Source: Tubulanus polymorphus
Lineage: Eukaryota > Nemertea > Palaeonemertea > Tubulaniformes > Tubulanidae
Length of the DNA: 64,000 bases
Assembly: GCF_964204645.1 (NCBI RefSeq)
Contig: NC_134029.1
Location: forward strand, 15,182,850-15,246,849
Direction of reading: 5' to 3'
The notes beneath the pieces are model-generated. The model made no database searches and was not told the DNA's origin. It saw nothing but the letters and a program-made list of their open reading frames with translations. Below are positions 12,245-26,149 of this stretch, in pieces; the stretch's first letter is position 1; every line of letters begins with the position of its first letter. The translations under genes and the position numbers were made by a program.

Positions 12245-12355
12245 CGGTCTGTACGGGTTCTTGTGGCGCAGGAACGTGTATGCGGCCTAATCTATGCTAC
12301 TGTCCGAACGGCCAGATAGCTCCAAGCTGCAGTTTTGGATCAAGTAATATAGCAG
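12245..12355 (+). CDS. Fibrillin exon: EGF1 domain
   Basis: A 111-bp exon is bounded by acceptor TACTTCACAG and donor GTAAGATATT, phase 1 at both ends. It encodes one six-cysteine EGF domain with spacing C-x3-C-x3-C-x5-C-x-C-x8-C. The signature 'RPNLCYCPNGQIAPSC' closely matches the first EGF domain of vertebrate fibrillins, where it follows the N-terminal unique (FUN) region. No calcium-binding D-x-D-E motif is present, as expected for this domain. The protein is a secreted extracellular-matrix microfibril component. The intron that follows is 23.5 kb and filled by the R1 composite repeat, beginning about 30 bp after the exon. The FUN-domain exon is not in the window. Confidence 0.92.
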
Positions 12356-12694
12356 GTAAGATATTCATATCAGATCCCATTGTTAACGCAGTCTCAACTG
12401 TTTTGTGACTTTCTCAAAATGTATCAAAAATTTAACTAATTTTTAGTTCATAAGTCCTCAAATGTTCATAAATGAACAGTTAAAAATTGTTGAAACATGT
12501 CGACTCTGCCGTAAAATCAATCTATTTACAGTCCGGAATTTGGGATAATATTGGGCTTCAGAGAAAATAATGCCCCCGAGGTCTTAAAATTTACAGAAAA
12601 TATTACGTAAGTGATTCACGCGCAGCGCGCGATAGGCGCACAATAGAAATCTGAGCCGCGCGTTCTTTGAGTGTCACCAATTAAGAGGTGAAAA

Positions 12695-12985
12695 TTGACC
12701 TTGGGAGGAATATTCCTCCCAAAGTCAATCGATGGAAACTTGACCAAGGGGTTCGATATTCAAAGAATTGACTTTAGGAGGAATATTCACACGAAGAGAA
12801 TTTGACCTTCAGGTCTGATATTCAAAGTATTGACTTCGGGAGGAATGTTCCTCCCTATGTCAAACGAAGGAAAATGGACCTGGTCTGATATTCGAAATAT
12901 TGTCATATGTCAACTGAAGGAAAATGAACCCGAGTCTTAGATTCAAAGTATATTGATTTAGCGAGGAATTTTTCCTCCCACCACT
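12695..12985. repeat. Subterminal palindrome array of R1 (left)
   Basis: Four to five units contain GGGAGGAATATTCCTCCC or degenerate versions spaced by 60-75 bp. The spacers carry alternating CAAACGAAGGAAAATGGACC and TTGAATATC motifs. The same array closes the unit at 19730-19990, 25095-25440 and 26150-26410, and opens the copy at 38440-38680. Confidence 0.85.
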
Positions 12986-15682
12986 AAACGCTATAACCTG
13001 AATTTTTAGAAAGATAGGTATTGGTGTTTTGGGTGTAATTAGTTTTTTTAAAGCCATAAAGCCAGGTAGATTTATGAATTTCGAGTGAAACGATACACAG
13101 TGTTCGAGGTAATGAGACGGAATGAGACATACATACAATTTAAGAAAAATAAATAGATTTTGTATTTTCTTTGTCCAACAGTAAATTGCTGTAACTATGT
13201 TGACAATCAATTGTAATCGGATTGTAATCAGGCCCTTCTCGATAAACATGTAGAGGGGAAATCGTAATTAAAACACGTGCATAACATAGAAATTAAGTTT
13301 TGATTATACAGGGAATATATTAGGACTGCTTACAAATTTTCACAAGACTGCGATAAATCTAAATAGCTTAATACGGCACGAGTTTAGCTAATTTACGTTT
13401 AAAGGTTCATTTTCAGAGTCAATGGACGTAATTTGATAAACGCATTCTTTAAATGGAAATTCTATAGTAATCGATACAAATCATTTATATTAAATCATTT
13501 TAATTAAGAATGGTCATTCAAGGATTAGAGATCATTATGAAGCTGATACATTTCATTCGTGTGGATTCTTCTCTCATTACTAGTGTTAATAGGAGATTCG
13601 CGTGTCACGCATGATAAAAATAAAAATATTCGAGTCGTATTTCTTTCATTTACGGTCGCAAATTAGCCATTGTCCTAGTGAGCATTATTCTCATTTATAC
13701 GTAAAAGTGTATTCGGTATGAGGGTTTGTTTCTTTCTTCACTCCTTTATATAAAATTCAGAAATAGGAGTTAATAAGGAGGTTTTTACTCCTAACCGAAC
13801 TCAGTTCCCATTCAGTTCAGTTCAAGTTTATATGCATGGGGATCTATGATATATGGGAAAATACAATCCAGCCTACTAGCCACTGAACGTTAGCACTCAC
13901 AAAACGTCAGGAATTTGCAAAGAGAAAACATTATGTTACAAAAATATCGGATAAAATTCATTCTAAACATGCGTTACTAAGCCCAGAACTCCAGATATCG
14001 GGATGATATGTCTAAGGCAGATTTCTCCCTTTGTGACACAACCATTTAATTACTCATGTGACCATTATTATACCTCTCACAATCAAGCTTAAAAGATTAA
14101 GTGGCCTACGGTATGAATGCTTTAGTATTGATTCATATACGAAGCATTATTGTCTTAACATTGAAATTAGTTGATAGAATGCATCTTACTTTTTCTCGAC
14201 TTAAAAATTATTATTTGATTGACATACCACGGATTCGGAAATTAGTTGATTAAAAGCACAAACGCATATAGTCGCTATCCTGGTAATTAAATCGACTTAA
14301 AAATCGATTGATTGTTATTGAAATGAAGAAAGTTGAAAAAGACAATCAACGTTTGTATGAGATATATGTTTCGTAGTTCGTGATATTCAGCATACACCAA
14401 TGTCCAGTAAAATTTAACAATTTTTAAAATTTTACAATCCAACGTTTATCCAAAGATTGAAATACTTCAATAATACTAAACTAATACTAAAAGTTGTCGC
14501 ACTGGTAAAATAATATTTCAAATTTCAAATAGTATTTCAAAGATATTTCAAATAAAAAGTTTCAATAATTTATCGCATCGCACAGAAAAATCCGTGAAAT
14601 ACATTTTTGATTTACGGGTGCCTCATAGGCCTGTCATCGCTTGTACATTGTCATAATGAATTCTCTTTAATTGAGCAATATTTACTTAGGACTTAATCAC
14701 TGACTTTCTATAGATAATGAGCTATACAAAACCTAACCAGATAAAATTCAGTGGCTTGTTATTGTCAGCTTGCTTGTATACCAAGCTTCGCTAACATAAA
14801 CGATGATGTTGCCCTTTGTACTGAAATCTTGACGTATCAAACCATAGATAAATAAAACGGCAAAAATTGCTTCAATCGTTTTTACGCATGAGGAATCGAT
14901 CTTGATTTGAAAGGCACTTGTTGACGTGTGGGGAAAAATTGAAAATTTTTCACAGAAATCCTTTAAAACGATTCCAGTTATTCTGGACTTAATTTTGCAA
15001 TGCAAACGAAAACATACCGGCGGCAGCAAATCATAAGCTCTTTAATGGGTATTCTTATGGGATTTTTACCGGGGAATTTCGACCATTACCGCGTAGACGA
15101 GCCGGTAACAAAAACCTTTGGAAACAACAAATTATTCGCTTGTATGAATTAACGCCACTTTTGATAGGACTGCCTAATCAAATATTTCAATCATGAAGAT
15201 GGCGAGTTGACTGAGCCAGAGGCGCACAGTCAATAGTAGATATAAAGGAACTACGGACATAATGCGTTTTCCTTAAAAGTATTTCATCCATAGAGATTTA
15301 ATACAACTTGTCAACAGTTCAATTTCTATAATGCGATGACCTATGTATGAAAATATGTTTTCTGTTTGTTTTACGCGTGATACCGGGGGATAATACCTTC
15401 GCCCAAACGTTCTACACACACATGATACCATTTAATGAATCCGAAATATATCCAGGCCTAGAGTTCATGCTGAAGGATGAAGACTTGGAATATCCTAGCA
15501 ATATAATTTTTAGAAAGAGATTTTTGTCCACTGAAGTTTAGAATAGCACGCCGGACTCTTTGTTAGGATCGACCACAGTTCTATAGTGAATTGATTACAA
15601 GTAGTTAATTTAGCAAAACAAAGTAAATTGTTCATTACAGTGCATTGCTAAGGGTTAGCGGTAAAAAACCCCAGAATGTTGG

Positions 15683-15810
15683 AAAAATGGCCAAGGAAAA
15701 AATGGACAGGAAAGAATGGCCAAGGAAAAAATGGCCAAGGTAATTTGTCTAGGAAAAAAATGGCCAAGAAAAAAATGGCCACGGAAAAAAAGGCCAAGGA
15801 AAATTTATGA
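15683..15810 (+). repeat. AAAATGGCCAAGG minisatellite
   Basis: Tandem AAAAAATGGCCAAGG units (13-16 bp) with some AGGAAAG variants. The array is also present at 565-622 (shorter) and reverse-complemented at 22165-22290. Length differs in each R1 copy, so it is a copy-number-variable internal array. Confidence 0.85.
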
Positions 15811-17080
15811 GAACTACTGCCAATGTTAATAAAACATTAAGCTTTCAATTAAATGACATCACATATTTTTCATGGGGCTTAAAACAATTAAAATCGGTAT
15901 TAGTGAGTTCAAAAATGTGATGAACTTACATTTCATTTCATTGCATATAATGAATAGGCCTATATCAAGAACTATAATAAAATAACTGAGTCAATAAAAA
16001 AATAACATAATAAAATAACTGAGTCAATAATTCAAAACATTTAAGTAAGCGAGTAAAAATCCCCTCGGTAAAAATCCCCAATTCTTCAAAGTAGGTAATC
16101 CCCTCCCTTTGAAGGGATTATAAGTAGATACAATCTTAAGGTCAATTAATTCGTATTATTGATACGTATATCAAAATTTATTCATATTTTACTGCCGAAC
16201 ACCATAAGGATATCAATATGCTCATACAAACTATGCTATTTAAATTAAAACCTACTACAAATTAACGTTTCATTGATACAAAATTAGTACATATACATGT
16301 AGTTATTGCACAGCTTAGTAAAGGGGTTCATCGCGCATTTCAAATATATTACACTAGCTTGAATCTAAAATATTTAATATCAAAAGTACGTTATTTCTAA
16401 TAATTCATGGCATCGCACAGCTGAAATATACCACAAGTTTACAAGAGTCCGCAGTTCAAAAATATACCAGTTCGAATCTTAAGATATTACGAATAAAAGT
16501 TTATTACTCTTATTAATTCTTACAATTTATTTTATCCGTAAGAATTTATCGCAACGAAAGATTTCATTTAAAAGTTTAAACATATTTCAGTCACATTGCA
16601 AATTCGAGAAACATCGTGCTTTGAAATGTTCTTGACAATCACCAAGTATGAATATTTGGGGGATTTTTACCCAGGGTATGTTTACCATGTTTACCTAGGG
16701 TTTAGATTTTTTAGATTTCTACATAGGAAATCTTTTCGAGGGAATCTTTTTTGAACGGATGAAGGTATTTTGAGGGAGGTATTCTGGATATGGGATTTTT
16801 AATTGTCATATCTTGCTACGGTAGATACTTTTCTCATTGATTATTCGCTACGATACTTATTACATATCACACAAATCCGCATATACGCTAGAATCCATAC
16901 TGTTAGCAAAAATCACTAAGAATCGCAATTTGCTCATTTTGTGATATTTTTGAAATCGTCCAATTTTATTGCAGAGATTCCCCGACATATCACGAGTAAT
17001 GAAACAGATATCAGTATAAACGTAGATTTTTCTTTTATTTTGAAATCCGTAGAGCAAACATTGTAACCTAATGTTATTGA

Positions 17081-17914
17081 ACGGTAACAGGTAAAAATCA
17101 CCCCGGTAAATATCCCCCCTAGGTAATAATCCCCCCGGTAAAAATCCCCCCTAGGTAAAAATCCCCCCTGGTAAAAATTCCCCCATAATTGATTTCACTA
17201 AAATTTTCAACAGCTATTATGTTTAAAAAAATATAGATTCGAAATTTTATTGCACTTTATTACTTTATTTAACTCTAGTATAGTAATTCCATCCATTAAA
17301 TACGGTTACCAAACGTTTAATAAAGAATAATAAGTGTAGAGACAAAATACTTATTCTAGGGGTACGAGTCAGTTGATTGAATTCGGTCATTTAAACTAGC
17401 CTACTTGCTAATTAAAGAGTGGCCACTGTTGAAAATGAATAATTATTACTTAAGAGTTATTTAGTCACGGAGCCAACCCATTTGATTTACAGTTATTAAC
17501 TTCTTTGATTTTTTGGGCACTGGAGTGATTACCCCTAAGATAATTTAAGAATAATTACTGTAGAGACAAAATACTTATTCTAAGGGTACGAGTCAGATGA
17601 TTGAAATTGGTCATTTAAACTAAATTGGCTAATAAGAAGTGGTCACTGTTGAAAATGAATAATTATTACTTAAGAATTATCTAGTTTACAGTTATTTAAA
17701 ATATCTAATGTACTTATGTATTCCTAAATAATGTTGTAAAAAGTTAATTTTTTCTACTCTGGTTTTATAGAAAAGTGGATATGGGGGGATTTTTACCAGG
17801 AGGGATTTTTACCTAGGGGGGATTTTTACCGGGGGAATTTTTACCTGGGGGGATTTTTACCGGGGGGATATTTACCGGGGGGATTTTTACCGGGGGGATT
17901 TTTGCCTACATTCT
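17081..17914. mobile_element. TIR element built of inverted GGTAAAAATCCCCCC arrays
   Basis: The left end is a plus-oriented array of GGTAAAAATCCCCCC units (17090-17185) and the right end the same array inverted (17780-17910). In R1 copy 1 the corresponding site (about 1857) is uninterrupted. Here TTATTGA flanks both sides, which looks like a target duplication. The interior has two imperfect copies of a 'TAGAGACAAAATACTTATTC' segment about 230 bp apart. A deletion derivative of the same element lies at 40966-41179. No coding frame is seen. Confidence 0.75.
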
Positions 17915-19729
17915 TATTGAATATAAAACTCCCGACCCTCCCTGCATTTATACATCGAGAAATCCAACTCGACTATAGTAGGCTTTTTATCATGGTGTAA
18001 TATAGCTTGTGCAACAGGACGTCACTGACTCATTACGTTAATTGTGAGGTGTTTATACATAATAGTTTCATGAGCAATTCATGTGGTGGGATCATAATCG
18101 GGAAAGATCTGCCTTAAACGATTTATCGCCTTAGGGAGTTTGAGCTTCTTCCCCCAAAATAATTCAAAATCGCCCTATCCAATATCTAAAGGCCATTCAA
18201 AGCAATATATGTTGTCAATTCTTTTTAAATTTATTCATAATCAATAACATATTCTTAATAGTAATGATTTTATTATTAGGAATCTGATCTAATATATTTC
18301 TAGTTGTAAAACGTGGCTGTCGTATTTAGTAATTATCTCATTAATGAGATAATTGCGGATGCTAGGTCGGATGGATTGACGTATTGGTGTGTACCGGTCT
18401 ACAGTGTCTTTAATCAAAGATCCCATTTGATATCTGTCGTATTTCTATGAAAGAGTACAAACAGAAATATAAACCCCTATACAGGGTACAAATCAGACAA
18501 CGGCTAATTTGTAAACATAAAGGGAAAGATTTCTCTCAACAATCATGACCCACATAAGCCAGACACGGAGACGATTTGGCCCGGGCCAAATTAGCACCGA
18601 TCAGGCTCGGGCCAAATTTGGTAATTAGAGAGTGCGTTCACACGCAAACCATTCACTCGATACTTAACAATGCTCAAACAAAGCGAAGTGGATCATTTAC
18701 GGTGCTAGTTGCAATTCAAACGCAGTCATTTGTCTAGTGCGCGGGCCTGGTCCGACGTTTTTGGTCGGGCCAAACAGGCTCGGGCCCATTTGGCACCTGT
18801 GTGAACAGTTGTTCCGGGCCAAATTTGGCCCTGGCCAGAAATACACGTGTGATCGCGGCTATAGAGACGATTTGTCGGGGCTAAATTGGCTCGAATCAGG
18901 TCCGACTTAAATTTTACGTATGGCTTACCAAAGAGCGCGCAGATTTTCATGTTCAAATTCATTTTACATTCAAATTCAAACCCATTCATTCGTTACTAAA
19001 CAATGCTTAAACCATGGAATCTAAAACGAGTCCATACTTAAACCAAGCGAAGTGACTGTCTTCCAGAACCAGTTTAAATCATCACGCTTAATTTGACTCA
19101 GGTCTGGTCCGTCGTTTTTGGTCGGGCAATTATGCACGGGTCCATTTTGCGCCCATTACTGTTTTTTTTTTCGCCAGATCTCTCCGTGTCTACACCTTTT
19201 AACTTGATTTTTATCATCCACGTATTTAAATTTCGATTCTTTCAGCTTGTGTTAATTTTGTACTCATGCAAAGCACACTGATTACAATTTGCAACAGTGC
19301 GCTATATAATGAAATATGTAATATTGATTGTTAATATCAATATCAAGTGTGAATTTGCAGTTGAAAAATAATTGATTTGATTAACAGTACAATTTGATCT
19401 AGACCTCCCAGCGCCAATCAATGAAGAAAAAATTTAACTAGTCAAAGACTCAAGATCAAGTAAAGAAAAAGGAAGATGCATTCTAACAAATGATTGCGAT
19501 GTGATGACTATATTAGGCTTATTATTAGAACCTGCACTACAGCTATTCAACTTTCTATAAATCATTCGTCGCAGACCCTCAAATACCGTGTACATTATCA
19601 CTCAAATTGCCTAAATATGTCTGGTGTCGTCGCTATAGTATACTACTTATTAAAACAATTATTACACCAATATAATTAATATATACACCTATCATTCTAA
19701 AAGCTCAGGTTTTAGCTTTTAGTGGTTTG

Positions 19730-19990
19730 GAAGAACATTCATCCCAAAGTCTATATTTCGAATAACAGACCAGGTCCAGTTTCCTTCGTTTGACATTCGG
19801 AGGAACATTCCTCCCGAAGTCGATACTTTGAATATCAGACCTGAAGGTCAAATTCTCTTCGTTTGACCTTGGGAGGAATATTCCTCCCAAAGTCAATTGT
19901 TAAAATATCGGACCCCATGGTCAATTTTCCATCGATTGACATTGGGAGGAATATTCCTCCCGCAGTCAATTTTCACAATAGCGGTCCTCT
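19730..19990. repeat. Subterminal palindrome array of R1 (right end of forward unit)
   Basis: Units carrying GGAGGAACATTCCTCCC and GGGAGGAATATTCCTCCC alternate with 'GAATATCAGACCTGAAGG' and 'ATATCGGACCCCATGGTCAA' spacers. The array precedes the terminal 'CGCGCGCTGCGCGTGAATC' segment. Confidence 0.8.
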
Positions 19991-22164
19991 TAATTGGTGA
20001 CACTCAAAGAACGCGCGGCTCAGATTTCTATTGTGCGCCTATCGCGCGCTGCGCGTGAATCACTTACGTAATCTTTTCTGTAAATGTGAAGACCTCGGGG
20101 GCATTATGATCTCTAAAGCCCAATATTATCCCAAATTCCGGACTGTTTTTGGGCCGTACCAACTGTTCACACGGGTGCCAATGGGCCCGAGCCTGTTTGG
20201 CCCGGGCCAAATTTGGCCCGACCACAAACGTCGGACCAGGCCCGAGCACCAGACAAATGGCTGCGTTTGAATTGCAACTAGCACCGTAAATGATTGTTGA
20301 GAGAAATCTTTCCCTTTATGTTTGCAAATTAGCCATTGTCCTAGTTTTAACTTCTGATTTGTACCCTGTATAGGGTTTATATTTCTGTTTGTACTCTTTC
20401 ATAGAAATACGACAGATATCAAATGGAATCTTTGATTAAAGACACTGTAGACCGGTACACACTAATATGTCCATCCATCCGACCTACGAGCGATCATCTC
20501 ATTAATGTGATAATTGCTCGTAAATCCGACAGCTACGTTTTACAACTAGAAATATATTAGATCAGATTCCTAATGATAAAATCATTACTATTAAGAATAT
20601 GTTATTGATTATGAATAAATTCAAAAAGAGTTGACAAAATATATTGCTTTGAATGGCCTTTAGATATTGGATAGGGCGATTTTGAATTATTTTTGAGGGT
20701 TTTATCAAGAAGCTCAAACTCCCTAAGGCGACAAAGTTTTTAAGGCAGATCTTTCCCGATTATGATCCCACCACATGAATTGTTCACGAAACTATTATGT
20801 ATAAACACCTCACAATTAACGTAATGACTCAGTGACGTCCTGTTGCACAAGCTATATTACACCATGATAAAAAGCCTATTATAGTCGAGTTGGATTTCTC
20901 GATGTATAAATGCAGGGAGGGTTGGGAGCTTTATGTTCAATAACATTAGGTTCCAATGTTTGCTCTATGGATTTCAAAATAAAAGAAAAATCCACGTTTA
21001 AACGTGATATCTGTTTCATTACTCGTGATATATCGGGGAATCTCTGCAATGAAATTGGACGATTTCAAAAATATTACAAAATGAGCAAATTGCGATTCTT
21101 AGGGATTTTTGCTAAGAGTATTGATTCTAGCGTATACGCGGATTTGTGTGATATGTAATAAGTATCGTAGCGAATAATCAAAGTATCTACCGTAGCTAGA
21201 TATGACAATTGAAAATCCCCCAGAATATCTCCTTCAAAATACCTTCATCCGTTCAAAAAAGATCACCTGGTAAAGATTTCCTATGTAGAAATCTAAAAAA
21301 TCTAAACCCTAGGTAAACATACCCTGGGTAAAAATCCCCCAAATATTCATATTTTGTGATTGTCAAGAACATGTCAAAGCACGATGTTTCTCGAATTTGC
21401 AATGAGACTGAAATATGTTTGAACTTTTAAATGAAATCTTTCGTTGCGATAAATTCTTACGGATAAAATAAATTGTAAGAATTAATAAGAGTAATAAACT
21501 TTTATTTGTAATATCTTAAGATTCGAACTGGAATATTTTTTAATTTCAGCTGTGCGATGCCATGAATTATTAGAAATAACGTACTTTTGATATTAAATAT
21601 TTTAGATTCAAGCTAGTGTAATATATTTGAAATGTGCGATGAACCCCTTTACTGAGCTGTGCAATAACTACATGTATATGTACTAATTTAGTATCAATGA
21701 AACGTTAATTTGTAGTATGTTTTAATTTAAATAGCATAGTTTGTATGGGCATATTGACATCCTTACGGTGTTCGTCAGTAGAATATGAATAAATTGGATA
21801 TACGTATCAATAATACGAATTAATTGACTTATACTTATACTTATAATCCCTTCAAAGGGAGGGGATTACCTAATTTGAAGAATTGGGGATTTTTACCGAG
21901 GAGATTTTTACTCGCTTACTTAGATGTTTTGAATTATTGACTTAATTATTTTATTAAGTTTAAGTTAATCACTAGTAAGTTTATTCATTGACCACTTGCA
22001 TGATAGTTCTTGATATATTCATTATATGCAATGAAATGAAATGTAAGTTCATCACATTTCTGAACTCATTAATACCGATTTTAATTGATTTAAGCCCCAT
22101 AAGAAATATGTGATGTCATTATATTGAAAGCTTTATGTTTTATTAACATTGGCAGTAGTTCTCA

Positions 22165-22290
22165 TAAATTTTCCTTGGCCATTTCTTCCGTGGCCATTTT
22201 TTCCTTGGCCATTTTTTCCTAGACAAATTACCTTGGCCATTTTTTCCTTGGCCATTCTTTCCTGGCCATTTTTCCTTGGCCATTTTTCCA
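22165..22290 (-). repeat. ATGGCCAAGG minisatellite in inverted R1 unit
   Basis: Reverse complement of the arrays at 565 and 15683. The repeated 'KKWPRKKWPRKKWPRK' frame it produces on the minus strand is only an artefact of the tandem repeat. Confidence 0.85.
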
Positions 22291-23139
22291 ACATTCTGGG
22301 GTTTTTTACAACTAACCCTTAGCAATGCACTGTAATGAACAATTTACTTTGTTTTGCTAAATTAACTACTTGTAATCAATTCACTATAGAACTGTGGTCG
22401 ATCCTAACAAAGAGTCCGGCGTGCTATTCTAAACTTCAGTGGACAAAAATCTCTTTCTAAAAATTATATTGCTAAGATATTCTTAGTCTTCATCCTTCAG
22501 CATGAACTCTAGGCCTGGATATATTTCGGATTCATTTAATGGTATCATGTGTGTGTAGAACGTTTGGGCGAAGGTATTATCCCCCTGGATCACGCGTAAA
22601 ACAAACAGAAAACATATTTTCATACATAGGTCATCGCATTATAGAAATTGAACTGTTGACAAGTTGTATTAAATCTCTATAGATGAAACACTTTTAAGGA
22701 AAATGCATTATGTTTGTTGTTTCTATATAACTACTATCGACTGTGCGCCTCGGGCTCAGTCAACTCGCCATCTTCATGATTGAAATATTTGATTAGGCAG
22801 TCCTATCAAAAGTGGCGTTAATTCATACAAGCGAATAATTTGTTGTTTCTAAAGGTTTTTGTTACCGGCTCGTCTACACGGTAATGGTCGAAATTCCCCG
22901 GTAAAAATCCCCTAAGAATACCAATTAACGAGCTTATGATTTGCTGCCGCTGGTATGTTATCGTTTGTATTGCAAAATTAAGTCCAAAATAACTGGAATC
23001 CTTTAAAAGGATTTCTGTGAAAATTTTCAATTTTTCCCCACACGTCAACAAGTGCCTTTCAAATCAAGATCGATTCCTCATGCGTAAAAACGATTGAAGC
23101 AATTTTTGCAGTTTAATTTATTTATGGTTTGATACGTCA

Positions 23140-23171
23140 GGGAGGTGGGAGTGAATTCACTCCCACCTCCC
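23140..23171. repeat. Perfect 32-bp palindrome inserted with 9-bp direct duplication
   Basis: A 32-bp palindrome beginning GGGAGGTGGGAGTG and ending CCCACCTCCC is flanked on both sides by GATACGTCA. The sister sequence of R1 at about 14831 has a single GATACGTCA and no palindrome. It is a clean insertion in this copy only. Confidence 0.85.
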
Positions 23172-25094
23172 CTGGATACGTCAAGATTTCAGTTAAAAGG
23201 GCAACATCATCGCTTATGTTAGCGAAGCTTGGTATACAAGCAAGCTGACAATAACAAGCCACTGAATTTTATCGGTTTAGGCTTTGTATAGCTCATTATC
23301 TATAGAAAGTCAGTGATTAAGTCCTAAGTAAATATTGCTCAATTAAAGAGAATTCATTATGACAATGTACAAGCGATGACAGGCCTATGAGGCACCCGAA
23401 AATCAAAAATGTATTTCACGGATTCTGCTGTGCGATGCGATAAATTATTGAAACTTTTTATTTGAAATATCTTTGAAATACTATTTGAAATTTGAAATAT
23501 TATTTTACCTGTGCGATAACTTTTAGTATTAGTGTAGTATTAATGAAGTATTTCAATCTTTGGATAAACGTTGGAAAAATGGCAGGGGGAAAATTGCCGC
23601 TAAATAAACATTAGAATTTGCAAGTTTTGTAGTAACTTTGAATTGTTAAATTTTACTGGACATTGGTGTATGCTGAATATCACGAACAACGAAACATATA
23701 TCTCATAAAAACGTTGATTGTCTTTTTCAACTTTCATCATTTCAATAACAATCAATCGATTTTTAAGTCGATTTAATTACCAGGATAGCGATTATATGCG
23801 TTTGTGCTTTTAATCAACTAGTTTCCGAATCCGTGGTATGTCGATCAAATAATAATTTTTAAGTCGAGAAAAAGTAAGATGCATTCTATCAACTAATTTC
23901 AATGTAAAGACTATAATGCTTCGTATATGAATCAATACTAAAGCATTCATACCACAGGCCACTTAATCTTAAGCTTGATTGTGAGAGGTGTTAAAACATG
24001 ATGGTCAAATGAGTAATTAAATGGTTGTGTCACAAAGGGAGAAATCTGCCTTAGACATAACATCCCGATATCTGGAGTTCTGGGCTTAGTAACGCATGTT
24101 TAGAATGAATTTTATCCGATATTTTTATAACATAATGTTTTCTCTCTGCAAATTCCTGACGTTTTCTGGGTGCTAACGTTCAGTGGCTAGTAGGCTGGAT
24201 TGTATTTTCCCTTATTTCATAGATATCCATGCATATAAACTTGAACTGAACTGAATGGGAACTGAGTTCGGTTAGGAGTAAAAACCTCCTTATCAACTCC
24301 TATTTCTGAATTGTATATAAAGGAGTGAAGAAAGAAACAAACCCTCATACCGAATACACTTTTACGTATAAATGAGAATAATGCTCACTAGGACAATGGC
24401 TAATTTGCAACCGTAAATGAAAGAAATACGACTCGAATAATTTTTTTTTTATCATGCGTGACACGCGAATCTCCTATTAACACTAGTAATGAGAGAAGAA
24501 TCCACACGAATGAAATGTATCAGCTTCATAATGATCTTTAATCCTCGAATGACCATTCTTAATTAACACAAAACACTTAATATAAATGATTTATATCGAT
24601 TACTATAGAATTTCCATTTAAAGAATGCATGTATCAAATTACGTCCATTGACTCTGAAAATGAACCTTTAAACCCGTAAATTAGCTAAACTCGTGCCGTT
24701 AAGCTATTTAGATTTATCGCAGTCTTGTGAAAATTTGTAACCAGTCCTAATATATTCCCTGTATAATCAAAACTTAATTTCTATGTTATGCACGTGTTTT
24801 AATTACGATTTTAACTACAAGTTTATCGGGAAGGGCCTGATTACAATCTGATTACAATTGATTGTCAACAAAGTTATAGCAATTTACTGTTAGACAAAGA
24901 AAATACAAAATCTATTTAGTTTTCTAAAATTGTATGTAGGCCTATGTCTCATACCGTCTCATTACCTCGAACACTGTGTATCGTATCACCCGAAATTCAT
25001 AAATCTACCGGCTTTAAGGCTTAAAAAAACTAATTACACCCAAAACACCTATCTTTCTAAAATTTCAGGTTATAGCGTTTAGTGGTGGGAGGAA

Positions 25095-25440
25095 AAATTC
25101 CTCCCTAAATCAATATACTTTGAATCTAAGACTCGGGTTCATTTTCCTTCAGTTGACAAATGACAATATTTCGAATATCAGACCAGGTCCATTTTCCTTC
25201 GTTTGACCATGGACGTATAAACTAGATTATACGTCCATGGTTTGACATAGGGAGGAACAATCCTCCCGACGTCGATACTTTGAATATCAGACCTGAAGGT
25301 CAAATTCTCTTCGTTTGACCTTGGAAGGAATATTCCTCCCAAAGTCAATTCTTTGAATATCGGACCCCATGGTCAAGTTTCCATCGATTGACATTGGGAG
25401 GAATATTCCTCCCGCAGTCAATTTCCACAATAGCGGTCCT
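25095..25440. repeat. Subterminal palindrome array of inverted R1 unit
   Basis: The array is the inverted counterpart of 12695-12985. It contains the extra 36-bp palindrome at 25206-25241. Confidence 0.8.
25206..25241. repeat. Second micro-palindrome with TTTGAC duplication
   Basis: Arms ACCATGGACGTATAA and TTATACGTCCATGGT flank a 6-nt centre. TTTGAC occurs immediately on both sides, while the sister arrays have a single TTTGACATAGGG or TTTGACATTCGG at this place. It is therefore an insertion, distinct in sequence from the one at 23140. Confidence 0.8.
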
Positions 25441-26149
25441 CTTAATGGGTGGCTCAGATTTCTATTGTGCGCCTATCGCGCGCTGCCCGTGAATCACTTA
25501 CGTAATCTTTTCTGTAAATGTGAAGACCTCGGGGGCATTATGTTCTCTAAAGCCCAATATTATCCCAAATTCCGGACTGTTAATAGGTTGATTTTACGGC
25601 AGAGTCGACATGTTTCAACAATTTTTAACTGTTCATGTATGAATATTTGAGGACTTATGAACTAAAAATTAGTTAAATTTTTGATACATTTTGAGAAAGT
25701 CACAAAACATTTGAGACTGCGTTAATAATGAAATAAGTAATATTGATTGTTAATATCAATATCAAGTGTGAATTTGCAGTTGTAAAATAATTGATTTGAT
25801 TAACAGTATAATTTGATCTAGACCTCCCAGCGTCAATCAATGAAGAAAAAATTTAACTAGTCAAAGACTCAAGATCAAGTAAAGAAAAAGGAAGATGCAT
25901 TCTAACAACTGATTGCGACGTGAAGACTATATTAGGCTTATTATTAGAACCTGCACTACAGCTATTCAACTTTCTACAAATCATTCGTCGCAGACCCTCA
26001 AATACCGTGTACATTTTCACTCAAATTGCCTAAATATGTCTGGTGTCGTCGCTGTAGTATACTACTTATTAAAACAATTATTACACCAATATAATTAATA
26101 TATATACATCATTCTAAAAGCTCAGGTTTTTAGCGTTTAGCGGTTTGGA

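Noticed and set aside
12695-12985. CRISPR-like regularly spaced palindromes
   Set aside because: Eukaryotic context; spacers are repeats of each other and the array lies in transposon ends.
12860-13249. 129-codon minus-strand frame in R1
   Set aside because: Not preserved in the R1 copies at 24.8-25.2 kb or 38.6-38.9 kb, so it is a chance opening.
20031-20270. 79-codon frame repeated in several R1 ends
   Set aside because: The frame covers terminal repeat sequence; its continuation differs in every copy and there is no start or domain conservation.
22143-22325. Lys/Trp/Pro repeat peptide
   Set aside because: Pure translation of the ATGGCCAAGG minisatellite; unit number and frame vary between copies.
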